64,000 nucleotides of DNA, from contig NC_084763.1 of NCBI RefSeq assembly GCF_028858725.1, forward strand, positions 58,179,152 to 58,243,151, written 5' to 3'. Made by a program: the position numbers and the translations under genes. Of this stretch, positions 12,301 through 20,100 are shown piece after piece. The notes below the pieces were generated by a model. It was not told the DNA's origin. It made no database searches and saw only the letters and a list, made by a program, of their open reading frames with translations. Every line of letters begins with the position of its first letter. Position 1 is the first letter of the stretch. Source of the DNA: Colius striatus. Taxonomy: Eukaryota > Chordata > Aves > Coliiformes > Coliidae.

Positions 12301-15300
12301 GACGACCTGCTGTCGTCCAGCCCCGAGAGCCAGCACGGCGGCTCGCAGGCGGCCGTGGGGCAGCCGCCGCTGCAGCCCACCAAGGCGGACGCCAAGGAGG
12401 GGCAGAGGCCCAAGGCCGTGCAGCTGATCGAGAGCGACCCGTACGAGAAGCCGGAGCGCGTGGCGCGGCTGCGCTCGGAGCTGGAGCGGTTCCGGGCGCT
12501 GGCCGACGGGCTGGAGCGAGCGGCGCCGGGCGGCAGCTCCCGCCTCGACCTGCTCTGGAAGGAGCTGCAGGACGCGCAGGAGCGGGACGCGCGGCAGCTC
12601 TCCATCGCCATCGCCCGCTGCTACTCCATGAAGAACCGGCACCAGGACATCATGCCGTACGACAGGAACCGCGTGGTGCTGCGCTCGGGCAAGGACGATT
12701 ACATCAACGCCAGCCGCGTGGAGGACCTGTCGCCCTACTGCCCCACCGTCATCGCCACGCAGGCCCCGCTCCTCGGCACCGCCGCCGACTTCTGGCTCAT
12801 GATCTACGAGCAGAAGGTGTCGGTCGTCGTCATGCTGGTGTCGGAGCAGGAGCTGGACAAGGTGCGGCTGGGCGCTGGGGGAGGAGGGCGATGGCCGCGG
12901 GGGGCCGCGGGCGCCCGACCCACGGCCCGTTCCCCGCCGGCAGCAGAAGGTGCTGCGGTACTTCCCGGCGGAGCGGGGCCAGCCCCTGGCGCACGGAGCC
13001 GTCACCCTGGCGCTCACCAGCCTCAAGGTCACCCCCACCCACGTCGAGAGGATGATCACGCTGCAGTACCGCGACCAGAGCCTCAAGCGCACCGTCGTCC
13101 ACCTCCAGTTCACCTCCTGGCCGGAGCTGTACGGAAACTGGGGGGCACTGGGGAGTGGGGAGGGGCCCCGCTGCAGCTGGGGGTGGGTTGGAGGGATCCT
13201 CATGTTGCCCAGTGGGACCCCCAAACCGCTCCTTCCTTATGGGGGAGGAACCTCAGGGCTGCTCAGGACGTGGGGAACAGGGGAGGGGTTGGCAGCAGGT
13301 TCCCCTCGCAGTGGGCATGTCCCTCGTTCCAGCCCCTGTTCCTCCCTCCCCAACAAGTGCCCCCTCCCCACTGAGTGTCCCCCCTCCCCACTGAGTGTCC
13401 CCCCTCCACTGAGTGTCCCCCTCCCCGCCCTGTCCCCCCCAGGGGCCTGCCTGACAGCAAGGGGAGCCTCCTGCGCTTCATCCAGGAGGTGCACAGCCAC
13501 TACCTGCACCAGCGCCCGCTGCACACCCCCATCGTCGTGCACTGCAGGTGAGCGGGGCTGGGGGGCTCCCGGGGGCTGGGGGGTGTCCTGTCCCCCTCCT
13601 TGGGCCTCTCACAGCCCCGGGGGGCTCTGTGTGTGTCTCCACAGCTCAGGGGTGGGCCGGACCGGGGCCTTCTGCCTGCTCTACGCCGCCATGCAGGAGG
13701 TGGAGGCGGGCAACGGCATCCCTGACCTGGGGCTGCTGGTGCAGCGGCTGCGGCAGCAGCGCAAGCACATGCTGCAGGAGAAGGTAAGGGGGGGCTCTGG
13801 GGAGGGGCATGAAGCCCCCCCCAACCTTGACTCTAGGGGCGGCTGTGCAAGGAGGAAGCTCGCTCTGCCTTCCTCCTCCTGCTGGAAGGCTGATGAATGG
13901 AAGGCTGTTGTCAGGGGGTAGGGAGGCGGCCAGGAAAGCTGAAGCCTCGCTGGAGTTGTGCTTTGCAAGGAAGGTCAGGGACAGCAAGAAGGGCTTCTTC
14001 AGATACAGTGCAGGTGAAACCAATGCCAGAGGCAATGTAGGCCCAGTGCTGAATGAGGCCCTGGTGCCAGAGGATACAGAGAAGGCAGAGGTACTGAATG
14101 CCTTCGTTGCCTCTGTCTGTACTGCTGGAGCCTGTCCTCGGGAGCCCCAGACTCCAGGGGAAGTCAGGCTAAAGGAGGAGTTGTGTTTGGTTGCTGAGGG
14201 CTGGGTTCAGGATCAGCTGAGCAGTCTGGATGTACTCCCATCGGAGGGAGCTGGGGGGAGTCTTTGCTAAACCACTCTCCATCATCTTCAGCAAGTGGTG
14301 GAGAACAGGAGAGGTGCCTGAGGGCTGGAGGAGAGCAAATGTCACTCCAGCCATCAAAAAGGGTAATAAGGAGGAGCTGGGTAATGCCAGAGCAGTCAGC
14401 CTCAGCTCCCTCCCTGGGAAGGGGATGGAACAACTTGTCCTGGGCGCTGTCTGCAGGCAGCTGAGGGTCGTTAGGAGCAGTGAACACAGCTTTACTAAGG
14501 GGAAGTCCTGTGTGACCAACCTGAGAGCCTTTATGAAGCTGCACCCAGGTGGCAGATGGTGGCAGGGCAGTGGATGTGGTTTATCTGGGTTTCAGTCAAG
14601 CGTTTGGCACCGTGTCCCACAGCAACCTCACAGCAAAACTGAGGCAGGGTGGGCTGGGTGAGCAGGCAGGGAGCTGGGTTGTGAACTGGTTGAAGAAGGC
14701 AGAGAGTGGTGACCAGTGGGGCAGGGCCTGCTTGGAGGCCTGTGTCTAGTGGAGTCCCTCAGGGGTCTGTGCTGGGCCCAGCACCGTTCAGCCTGTTCAT
14801 TAGTGACCTTGCTGAGGGAACAGAGGCACTGGCAGCAAGTTTGCTGCTGATCCTAACCTGGGGGCAGTGGCTGCCACCCCAGAGGCTGTGCTGCCATTCA
14901 GCCAGAGCTGGACAGGCTGGAGGGCTGGGCAGAGAGAAATCTGATGGAATTCAACAAGGGCAAGTGGAGAGTCTTGTGTCTGGGATAAAACAACCCCATG
15001 TGCCAGCACAGGCTGGGGAATGATGGAGTGGAGCATCTGCCTTGTGCTGAAAGGCTGAGGGAGCTGGGGCTCTTGAGCCTGGAGAAGAGGAGCCTGAGGG
15101 CTGAGCTCAGTCATGTTACAAACCCATCAAGGGTGGGTGTGAGGAGGCTGGAGCCAGGCTGTGTTCAGGGATGGCCAGTGACAGGACAAGGGGCAACGGG
15201 GACAAGCTGGAACAGGAGAGGTTCCAAAGCAACACAAGGAAAAGCTTCTTCCCTGTTGAGGTGAGGGAGCCCTGGCAGGGGCTGCCCAGATGGGCTGTGG

Positions 15301-16127
15301 AGGCTCCTTCTCTGAGCCATCCCAACCCAGCTGGACAGTCCCTGTGTGCCCTGCTCTAGGTGGTGCTGCTCTGGCAGGGGGGTTGCTCTGGGTGAGCGTT
15401 GCAGGTCCCTTCCAGCCCTTGACGTTCTGTGGTTCCTCCCCTGCAGCTGCACCTCAAGTTCTGCTTCGAGGCTGTCCTGCTGCACGTGGAGCAGGTTCTG
15501 CACCGCCACGGCGTGGGAGCCCCCGCCGCCCCCAAGGCCCCCAACAGCGCCTCCCCCAAGGTGGGTACAGCTGGGGGTCGGAGGGGGGGTCACACAGTCC
15601 CAGGCTCACGGGGCTTCTCTCTCTCTCTCTGTCTCTTCCTCCTCCAGCTCTACTTCCCCCAGGACCCGCAGGACCTGGTGCTGGGGGGGGACGTGCCCAT
15701 CAGCTCCATCCAGGCCACCATCGCCAAGCTCAGCGTCAAGCCCGGGGGGGCCGTGGGGGAGCCCGGGGGGCTCTGCGGGCCCGATCCCGCCCCCTGCCCC
15801 GAGCCCACGCTGCCCGAGGCGCTGCCGGCGCTTCCCGACGGGGCCGTGGATGGGCCGGGGGTCCCCGAGCCCCCCGCCCCGGGGCCGCCCCCCCCGGAGC
15901 CGCCCAGCGCCGAGCCCCCCGCCGCGCCCCCCGCCCCGTCCTGCTCCTCGCTGGAGCTGCTGGCGTCGCTCACGCCCGAGGCCTTCTCGCTGGACGCCTC
16001 GCTCAGGGGCAAGCAGCGCATGAGCAAGCAGAGCTTCCTGCAGGCGGGAGAGGGGCTGCGGGGGCCACGGCCCAGCGACGACCCCCTCAGCATGCTCGAC
16101 CCCCTCTGGACCCTCAACAAGACCTGA
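309..16127 (+). CDS. PTPN23: HD-PTP, Bro1-domain tyrosine phosphatase-like protein (25 coding exons)
   Basis: PTPN23 is an ESCRT-associated Bro1 protein that sorts ubiquitinated receptors into multivesicular endosomes. Coding exons: 309-392, 2345-2419, 3124-3251, 4115-4191, 4974-5023, 5537-5668, 6041-6121, 6659-6790, 7083-7130, 7316-7372, 7778-7836, 8048-8127, 8232-8346, 8634-8699, 8835-8980, 9673-9993, 10147-10301, 10421-10572, 10792-10971, 11079-12861, 12944-13128, 13443-13547, 13645-13783, 15447-15560, 15648-16127. All joins are GT-AG and in frame: 4,944 nt, 1,647 residues against about 1,636 in human. The ATG at 309 has G at -3 and +4 and opens [18 protein letters not shown], the family start. 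A PTAP motif (residues 723-726) fits TSG101 binding. The PTP loop reads [10 protein letters not shown] (Cys1403), and WPE replaces WPD (1366-1368). Identity is certain from end-to-end similarity; splice sites are read by eye. Confidence 0.97.
393..2344 (+). other. PTPN23 intron 1
   Basis: The first 850 bp are CpG-rich with G-runs. After that there is an antisense CR1 fragment at about 1610-1790. I see no exon or RNA gene in the remainder. Confidence 0.8.
1610..1790 (-). mobile_element. CR1 LINE 3' fragment
   Basis: This matches, on the minus strand, the fragment at 32490-32740: the blocks cagcctggcacaggggctga and cacccctctcaggga are shared. Degenerate and non-coding; in PTPN23 intron 1. Confidence 0.75.
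2510..2905 (+). mobile_element. CR1 LINE 3' fragment
   Basis: Contains ctgctggagagcagctcc, a degraded tgatggccagtggtaacaag, and the 3' part gcagggcccttccagccccc ending in gggattctctgg, the CR1 3' end pattern. Occupies much of PTPN23 intron 2. Confidence 0.8.
3350..3865 (+). mobile_element. CR1 LINE 3' fragment
   Basis: Sense copy covering the degenerate C-terminal ORF2 region and 3' UTR, with gaactgtttccctgagaggg and the end aaaatgcttctatgataagg. In PTPN23 intron 3. Confidence 0.85.
4445..4800 (+). mobile_element. CR1 LINE fragment (5' of the 3' UTR)
   Basis: Sense copy of the segment also seen antisense at 29570-30025 and 42770-43082, with gcagcagtgtgggctggggg and aagaagccaatggcagcctg. The 3' end is missing. 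In PTPN23 intron 4; exon 5 follows 174 bp later. Confidence 0.85.
5024..6658 (+). other. PTPN23 introns 5-7, no recognised repeats
   Basis: Apart from exon 6 (5537-5668) and exon 7 (6041-6121), this stretch shows no CR1 motif, tandem repeat or extra exon that I can support. Intron 7 (6122-6658) contains short G-rich runs only. Confidence 0.65.
6885..7025 (+). mobile_element. CR1 LINE 3' fragment
   Basis: Contains gggtcacccagggcaagggc joined to ctgcagggcccttccagccc and gggattctt, the CR1 3' end, with an internal deletion relative to other copies. It ends 57 bp before PTPN23 exon 9. Confidence 0.75.
7373..7777 (+). other. PTPN23 intron 10
   Basis: A 405 bp intron with GT-AG ends. I see no repeat, exon or RNA gene in it. 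Confidence 0.6.
8634..10971 (+). other. PTPN23: PTPN23 exons 14-19: coiled-coil V domain
   Basis: Residues from about 370 to 712 are rich in Leu, Glu, Lys and Gln with heptad-like spacing, as in the V-shaped helical domain of the ALIX/HD-PTP family, which binds ubiquitin or YPxL-type partners. Exon 16 (9673-9993) encodes a variable linker rich in Pro, Gly and Ala (about residues 484-495) inside the arm; human is also divergent there. Confidence 0.8.
9245..9591 (+). mobile_element. CR1 LINE 3' end
   Basis: Sense copy with gacaggacaagaggcaacag, gaactgtttccctgagaggg and the terminal aaatgattctatgg. It closely matches the copy at 3350-3865. In PTPN23 intron 15, ending about 80 bp before exon 16. 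Confidence 0.9.
11079..12861 (+). other. PTPN23: PTPN23 exon 20: giant proline-rich exon
   Basis: One 1,783 bp exon encodes residues 713-1306. It opens with a PTAP late-domain-like motif, then about 470 residues dominated by Pro, Ala, Gly and Gln. Conserved anchors are TVDSVQAPI, the [13 protein letters not shown] segment, and a stretch around [13 protein letters not shown]. The end of the exon starts the PTP domain ([20 protein letters not shown]). Despite many C runs of 6-8 bases, the frame is open throughout. Base composition is extremely GC-rich, so this exon is easily lost or broken in short-read assemblies. Confidence 0.9.
12620..13783 (+). other. PTPN23: PTPN23 PTP-like domain (exons 20-23)
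   Basis: The classical PTP fold is recognisable: the KNRHQD/PYDRNRV segment, [20 protein letters not shown], the WPD-loop position (WPE here) and the P-loop [12 protein letters not shown], which spans the exon 22/23 junction. The Cys and Arg of CX5R are kept. The loop Ala of the usual HCSAG is Ser, and the WPD Asp is Glu. Both changes also occur in mammalian HD-PTP, which has been reported to have little or no phosphatase activity. Confidence 0.9.
13361..13418 (+). repeat. 20 bp x 3 pyrimidine-rich tandem repeat before exon 22
   Basis: The unit cccctccccactgagtgtcc occurs at 13361, 13381 and, shortened to 18 bp, 13401. It provides the pyrimidine tract of the exon 22 acceptor at 13441-13442 and repeats a branch-point-like actgag core three times. 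Confidence 0.85.
13840..15434 (+). mobile_element. Long degenerate CR1 LINE (RT region to 3' end)
   Basis: The longest mobile element in the window fills PTPN23 intron 23. Translated pieces resemble the CR1 ORF2 reverse transcriptase in several frames: RDSKKGFF, a NVGPVLNE-type block, [27 protein letters not shown], then [17 protein letters not shown], and finally the 3' region with gacaggacaaggggcaacgg. Frameshifts and stops show it is dead. Its 3' end (gttctgtggttc) lies only 11 bp from the AG of the exon 24 acceptor at 15445-15446. Confidence 0.9.
15447..16127 (+). other. PTPN23: PTPN23 exons 24-25: C-terminal tail
   Basis: Exon 24 finishes the last helix of the PTP domain ([18 protein letters not shown]). 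Exon 25 encodes a Pro/Ser/Glu-rich PEST-like tail with a conserved block [16 protein letters not shown] and RGKQRMSK, ending in [11 protein letters not shown]-like residues ([11 protein letters not shown] here) and TGA at 16125-16127. Confidence 0.9.
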
Positions 16128-16303
16128 GGGGGGGCTGGTGGGGATGTGCTGAGCCCCCTCCCCGCCCCTTCCAGCACTACAGCCCTGCTCCCGCCGGGCG
16201 CCCCTCGGCGTCGGGGACCACCCCGCTCCCTGTACAGGTGCGACGCGGCTGCGCCCGCGCTCCCGCTCCCCCACAACTGACTTTTTCAGCTCTTTGCTAC
16301 TAA

Positions 16304-16309
16304 AATAAA
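16304..16309 (+). terminator. PTPN23 poly(A) signal AATAAA
   Basis: A canonical AATAAA lies 177 bp after the stop codon and is followed by a GT-rich stretch (gagtttgctctgctgggtgg). It gives a short 3' UTR of about 200 nt. Confidence 0.85.
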
Positions 16310-16403
16310 GCGAGTTTGCTCTGCTGGGTGGCTGGAGCTCGGCCCCCCGGGGCTGGGGGGCAGCAGGGGGGAGCAGGGGCACAGCCAGGCTGGGGTTAGT
16401 TCC

Positions 16404-16409
16404 TTTAAT
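16404..16409 (-). terminator. SCAP poly(A) signal ATTAAA
   Basis: Plus-strand tttaat reads ATTAAA on the minus strand, the common variant signal. It is followed downstream by gttgcgt-type and GT-rich sequence on the transcript strand only weakly, so the assignment is moderate. It lies 95 bp from the PTPN23 signal on the other strand. Confidence 0.6.
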
Positions 16410-16800
16410 GGCAGCGTCCTCGTTGCGTTACAAAACACGGGCTACAAAACGCGGCCCCGAGCAGCGGGACCAAGGCTGCGGCGGATGGGGCGGGAGGGAC
16501 CCCCAGTAGCCCCCTCCCCGGCCTCTACAATCACCAGAGTCTGTGTGGACGAGGGGGGAGCACAGGGGAGGGGGCTCGGGCCCTGCACACCGAGGGGGAG
16601 GACGGGGGACACCCCACAGCAGGCGCTTTGGTCCCATCGCTGCCACCCACAACCCCCTCCCTGCCCCTCGAGGGGTTTCCTCCCGGCACCCAACCTGAGA
16701 GAGGCCTCCTGGGTCCCGTGGCAGGAGGAGGAGGAAGGTGCTATTGCTGCAAAGTGGGCGCAGGAGCCAGGCTGTGCTGGGGCTGTGCTGGGGCTGCCGC

Positions 16801-16833
16801 AATAAATAAATATGTACAGCGTATAAATAAATA
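16801..16833 (-). promoter_or_regulatory. SCAP: AU-rich elements flanking a Pumilio-type site in the SCAP 3' UTR
   Basis: Read on the SCAP strand, 16833-16822 gives TATTTATTTATA and 16812-16801 gives TATTTATTTATT, both with overlapping AUUUA pentamers. Between them 16818-16811 reads TGTACATA, an exact UGUANAUA Pumilio consensus. Function is inferred from consensus only. Confidence 0.65.
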
Positions 16834-17109
16834 GGGGAGGGGGCAGCAGGGCCCGGGGGCTCTGCCCGAGCTCTAAGGCACGTGGGGGCCGAGCTGCGGG
16901 GCTGGGGCTGCCCCGGGCTGCTCCCGCTCCTGCCCCGCGTCCCCCTGCAGCCGCCCCCCAGCACCTCGCTGCGGGGACAGGAGCGGAGGGGGCTCGGCCC
17001 CGCTGACAAGAGTCCGGCTCGTGGCATGAACCAAGAGCTGGAGCCGGTGCCCCCGGCCCCGTCCCCCCCTCCCTGCCCGTGTCCCCGCACCCCGAGCTCC
17101 AGCCCCGGC

Positions 17110-20100
17110 TCAGTCCAGCTTCTCGAGCACCGAGGGCACGTAGACCAGGCTGAGCTCGCTGCCGAAGTTGCAGACGATGGCGGCGTTCTCCAGCACCAGG
17201 ATCTGCCGCGCGGGCTGCGCCTCGTTGCTCTTGCCCAGGTACACGGTCTGCAGCAGGTCGCCGTAGCCGATGTCCCAGAAGGAGACGCAGCCCTGGCCGC
17301 CCGTCACCAGCAGGTTGTCAGAGATGACGCCCAGGCTGGAGCCGCAGCCCATCTCCTGCGGGGGAGGAGCGAGCTCAGCAGCCAGCCCCCGGCAGCCGGA
17401 GCCCTTTGGCCACAGCCCCTCGGCCGGCCCGGCCCGCAGAGCCTGGCCCAGCCAGAGCCGGGCTTCACAGAGCTCCTGAACGCTCCCTTTGTAAAGGGGG
17501 ATGTTTGCCAAAGCACGTGGGGTGCCCACAGGGATCTGCGAGGCCAGGGAGCTGCTCTGCGGGGCCTGGGGGGGTCCAGAAAGGCAGCAGAACACCCACC
17601 CACCAGCCCCTGCAACAGGACAGGGAGCTCTGGAGCCAGCACAGAGCTGCTGCCAGGGCTGGAGCCCCTCTGCTGTGAGCACAGGCTGAGAGAGTTGGGG
17701 CTGCTCAGCCTGGAGAAGGCTCCAGGAGCCCTTGGAGCAGCCTCCAGTCCCTCGAGGGGCCCCCAAGAGACATGGGCAGGGACTTTGGGCAAGGGCCTGG
17801 AGTGCCAGGACAAGGGCTGCTGGCTGCTGAGACTGAGCTGAGATGGGAGGCAGAAGCTGTTCCCTGGGAGGGTGCTGAGGCCCTGGCACAAGCTGCCCAG
17901 AGAGGCTGTGGCTGCCCCAGTCCTGGCAGTGTCCCAGGGCAGCTTGGAAGGGGCTGGGAGCAGCCTGGGCTGGTGGAAGCTGTCCCATGGCAGGGGGTGG
18001 AACAGGATGAGCTGTGGGGTCCCTTTCAGCCCAAACCAGTCTGGGATTCTGGGATTAACCTTCCCCTGGCCATTCCCCAGCTCCTGACCTGCTGGATGGA
18101 GTAGAGCTTGATCCCTGAGCTGCGGTCCCAGATGCTGATCACGTCGTCCAAGCCGCTGCTGATGACGCAGGACGTGGTGCAGGTGAGCGACGTGACGTCC
18201 CCGCGGTGGGCGTACATGTGGCTGACCTTGCTGCCCGTCAGCACGTCCCACAGGCAGATGGCACCGTCCTGGCCTCCGCTGGCCAGCACCATGGTCTGCG
18301 AGGGAGGCGGGAGCAGCTCAGAGCTCAGCCAGCGCAGAGGGCTGAGGCAACGGCCTGTGTGTGTGTCTCAGTGACAAGTGGTGGTCAGTGATGACCCAGC
18401 CGTGATGTAGATGGTACAAAGAGGTGGGCAATGACCTGGGTTTGGCAGGGATGGGGTTAACTTTCCCCAGAGCATGAGGGGCTTGGGGAAGCAGGGGAAC
18501 CTGCCCTAGCAGGGGCTGGCACTGGATGGTGCCCAGAGCACCCTGCCAGCCCCCATGTTCTGGGGTTCTATAAGGCCGGGTGTTGTCTGTGTTCCTGTGC
18601 CGTGCTTAAGGCTGTTCTCCTCTTGTCCCGTCCAACTCTCCTTATCTCATCCCCCCCAGCTTCCCCTTGTCCCTCCTGATTCTCCTCCCCATCACACCCA
18701 GGCTGTGCCTGGCTCTGGTCAGTGGGGTTTAGCAGCCCTCCCCCTCAGATTCCTGAGCCAGGAGAGGGTCCCAGCTGAGTCCCCCCACCTCAGCAGCCAC
18801 ACACGGGGGCTGGTTGCCAGCGGGGCCGTACCTGGTCCATGTAGACAGCCGTGATGGCTCCCGAGTGGCCCTGCAGTGTGAACAGGCAGCACGAGTCTTC
18901 CAGCCGGAACACCTGCAGGGGGAGGCAGCTCTGAGTGTCCTGCTACAGCCCTGACTGTCCTGGGGCAGCCCTGACTGTCCTGGTACAGCCCTGACTGTCC
19001 TGGGGCAGCTCTGAGTGTCCTGGGGCAGCTCTGAGTGTCCAGATACAGCCCTGAGTGTCCTGGGGCAGCTCTGAGTGTCCCAGGGCAGAGCTGTCAGCAG
19101 AGTGATGCCACCTGAGCCTCACAGAACACAGCACAGGAGGAAAGGGGCTCAAGCTGCCCCAGGGGAGGTTGAGATTGGAGCTGGGGAACAATTCCTTCCC
19201 CAAGGGCTGTCCAGCCCTGTCCCAGCTGCCCAGGGCCGTGGGGGAGTGCCCAGCCCTGGAGGGATCCCAAAGCCTGGAGCTGTGGGGCTGAGCCCATGGG
19301 TCAGTGGTGGCTGTGGCAGTGCTGGGGAATGGTGGCATCAAGGAGCTTCAAGGGCTTTTCCAACCTCATCGATGGGGTGGCTAAGCCAGGAGCCCCTGAA
19401 CCCCCACCCCAGTCCCCAGGTGAGCAGATCCCACGCTGTCTCTGAGCAGGAGCTCACCCAGGCCTGTCCCTGTAACTGCAGCAAGGAGCCCCGTCCCAGC
19501 AGGACAACACAGCACGGGGACCTTCATGCACCCCCAGCCCGCCCTTTGTGCCCATCCCCACGCTGGCTTTGCCCCAGCCCGTGCCCAGGAGCAGCTCCCA
19601 GGGGGGAGCAGACGAAGCCTCACCCTCAGCGTATGGTCCTGGCTGCCGGTGACCAGGCGCCCGGCCGCAGCCTTCAGCGCCGTGATGGGCTTGTGGTGGG
19701 CACAGGCCACGGTGTGTGTGAGCTGGCAGGAGATGAGGCCACTGCTGCTGAACACGGGCGAGGACGGGACGCTGCTCCTGCTGGGGGCTCCTGCAGGGAC
19801 ACACCACGGCAACAGTCTGGCTGCAGCACACACACACACACACACACAGCTACAGCCTGGCTAAAGTACGTACACACACACACACACAGAGCTACAGCCT
19901 AAATAAGCACACTCACACACACACAGCTACAGCCTGGCTGCAGCACACATACACACACACACACACGCACAGCTATAGCCTGGCTGCAGCATACACACAC
20001 ACACACACACACACAGCTACAGCCTGGCTGCAGCATACACACACACACACAGAGCTACAGCCTAAATAAGCACACTCACACACACACAGCTACAGCCTGG

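Larger units (their letters stand above)
16390..17109 (-). other. SCAP: SCAP 3' UTR
   Basis: On the minus strand, about 700 nt follow the SCAP stop codon (17110-17112) down to an ATTAAA signal at 16404-16409. No repeat element is visible. It contains a conserved-looking AU-rich block at 16801-16833. Its exact end is inferred from the signal. Confidence 0.7.

Noticed and set aside
10876-13224. A 782-codon open frame on the minus strand
   Set aside because: Antisense shadow of the GC-rich exon 20; stops are rare there in any frame. Gly/Arg-rich product with no family.
10750-13374. An 874-codon open frame on the plus strand
   Set aside because: Only 11079-12861 is coding (PTPN23 exon 20). The rest is other-frame reading of exon 19 and intron read-through; family similarity stops at the splice sites.
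13840-15434. A possible functional reverse-transcriptase gene
   Set aside because: The CR1 frame is broken many times, and similarity jumps between frames.
16801-16830. AATAAA repeats as the main PTPN23 poly(A) signal
   Set aside because: A canonical signal lies at 16304, 500 bp nearer the stop; the distal ones could only serve read-through transcripts.
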